In this document: piece after piece, positions 6,708 through 6,723 of the stretch
Position numbering within the stretch: position 1 is the first letter of the stretch
Layout of the letters: the number at the start of each line of letters is the position of its first letter
NCBI GenBank assembly: GCA_900551635.1
Contig: URWQ01000081.1
Location: 1-6,723 of the forward strand
Origin: an uncultured Collinsella sp.
GTDB lineage: Bacteria > Actinomycetota > Coriobacteriia > Coriobacteriales > Coriobacteriaceae
Length of the DNA stretch: 6,723 nucleotides
Direction of reading: 5' to 3'
Made by a program: the position numbers and the translations under genes
Notes under the pieces: generated by a model
Database searches by the model: none
The model's input: only the letters and a program-made list of their open reading frames with translations
What the model was told of the DNA's origin: nothing

Positions 6708-6723
6708 CAGTTCAAGCGCACGG

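Noticed and set aside
1..6723. Search for CRISPR arrays, insertion sequences, att sites, tRNA genes and phage genes
   Set aside because: No direct repeats, transposase or integrase motifs, cloverleaf-like segments or phage-type genes were seen. Coding fills nearly the whole window with housekeeping or metabolic genes.

Overview
The window looks like an ordinary chromosomal segment from a high-GC actinomycetota of the class Coriobacteriia, most likely Collinsella or a close relative. That placement rests on GC-rich codon use with mostly C or G in third positions, on the character of the UvrB (long N-terminal extension, basic C-terminal tail), and on the actinobacterial order coaE followed by uvrB. 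It was made by recognition, without a database search. I see no mobile element, CRISPR array, tRNA or rRNA, and no new multi-gene defence or metabolic system.

Left half, plus strand (1-2971): two unrelated FAD-dependent oxidoreductases in tandem. The first is a BaiN/HI0933-like flavoprotein that runs off the left edge. Its FAD-binding glycine-rich motif is disrupted by a G8 and a C9 run, which most likely reflects poor sequence or an assembly edge. The second is a complete COG2509-type FAD-dependent dehydrogenase of 546 aa. The 79-bp gap between them holds a perfect TATAAT hexamer, a strong hairpin with a T-rich tail, and an AAGGAG ribosome binding site.

Middle (2972-3036): a strong hairpin separates the convergent genes and probably terminates transcription from both sides.

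Right half, minus strand (6544 down to 3037): a probable operon of coaE (dephospho-CoA kinase, last step of CoA synthesis), a short membrane-anchored lytic transglycosylase (peptidoglycan cleavage) and uvrB (nucleotide excision repair helicase). coaE and the transglycosylase overlap by 8 nt. uvrB follows the transglycosylase after 51 nt and has its own AGGAG site. Upstream of coaE lies about 130 bp of leader, then a minus-strand terminator belonging to a gene beyond the right edge (rpsA would fit actinobacterial gene order). The leader contains a near-match to the Gram-positive LexA operator, which would be meaningful for an operon ending in uvrB but is unproven.

The genes within the minus-strand operon have no shared biochemical pathway; the arrangement is a housekeeping cluster.
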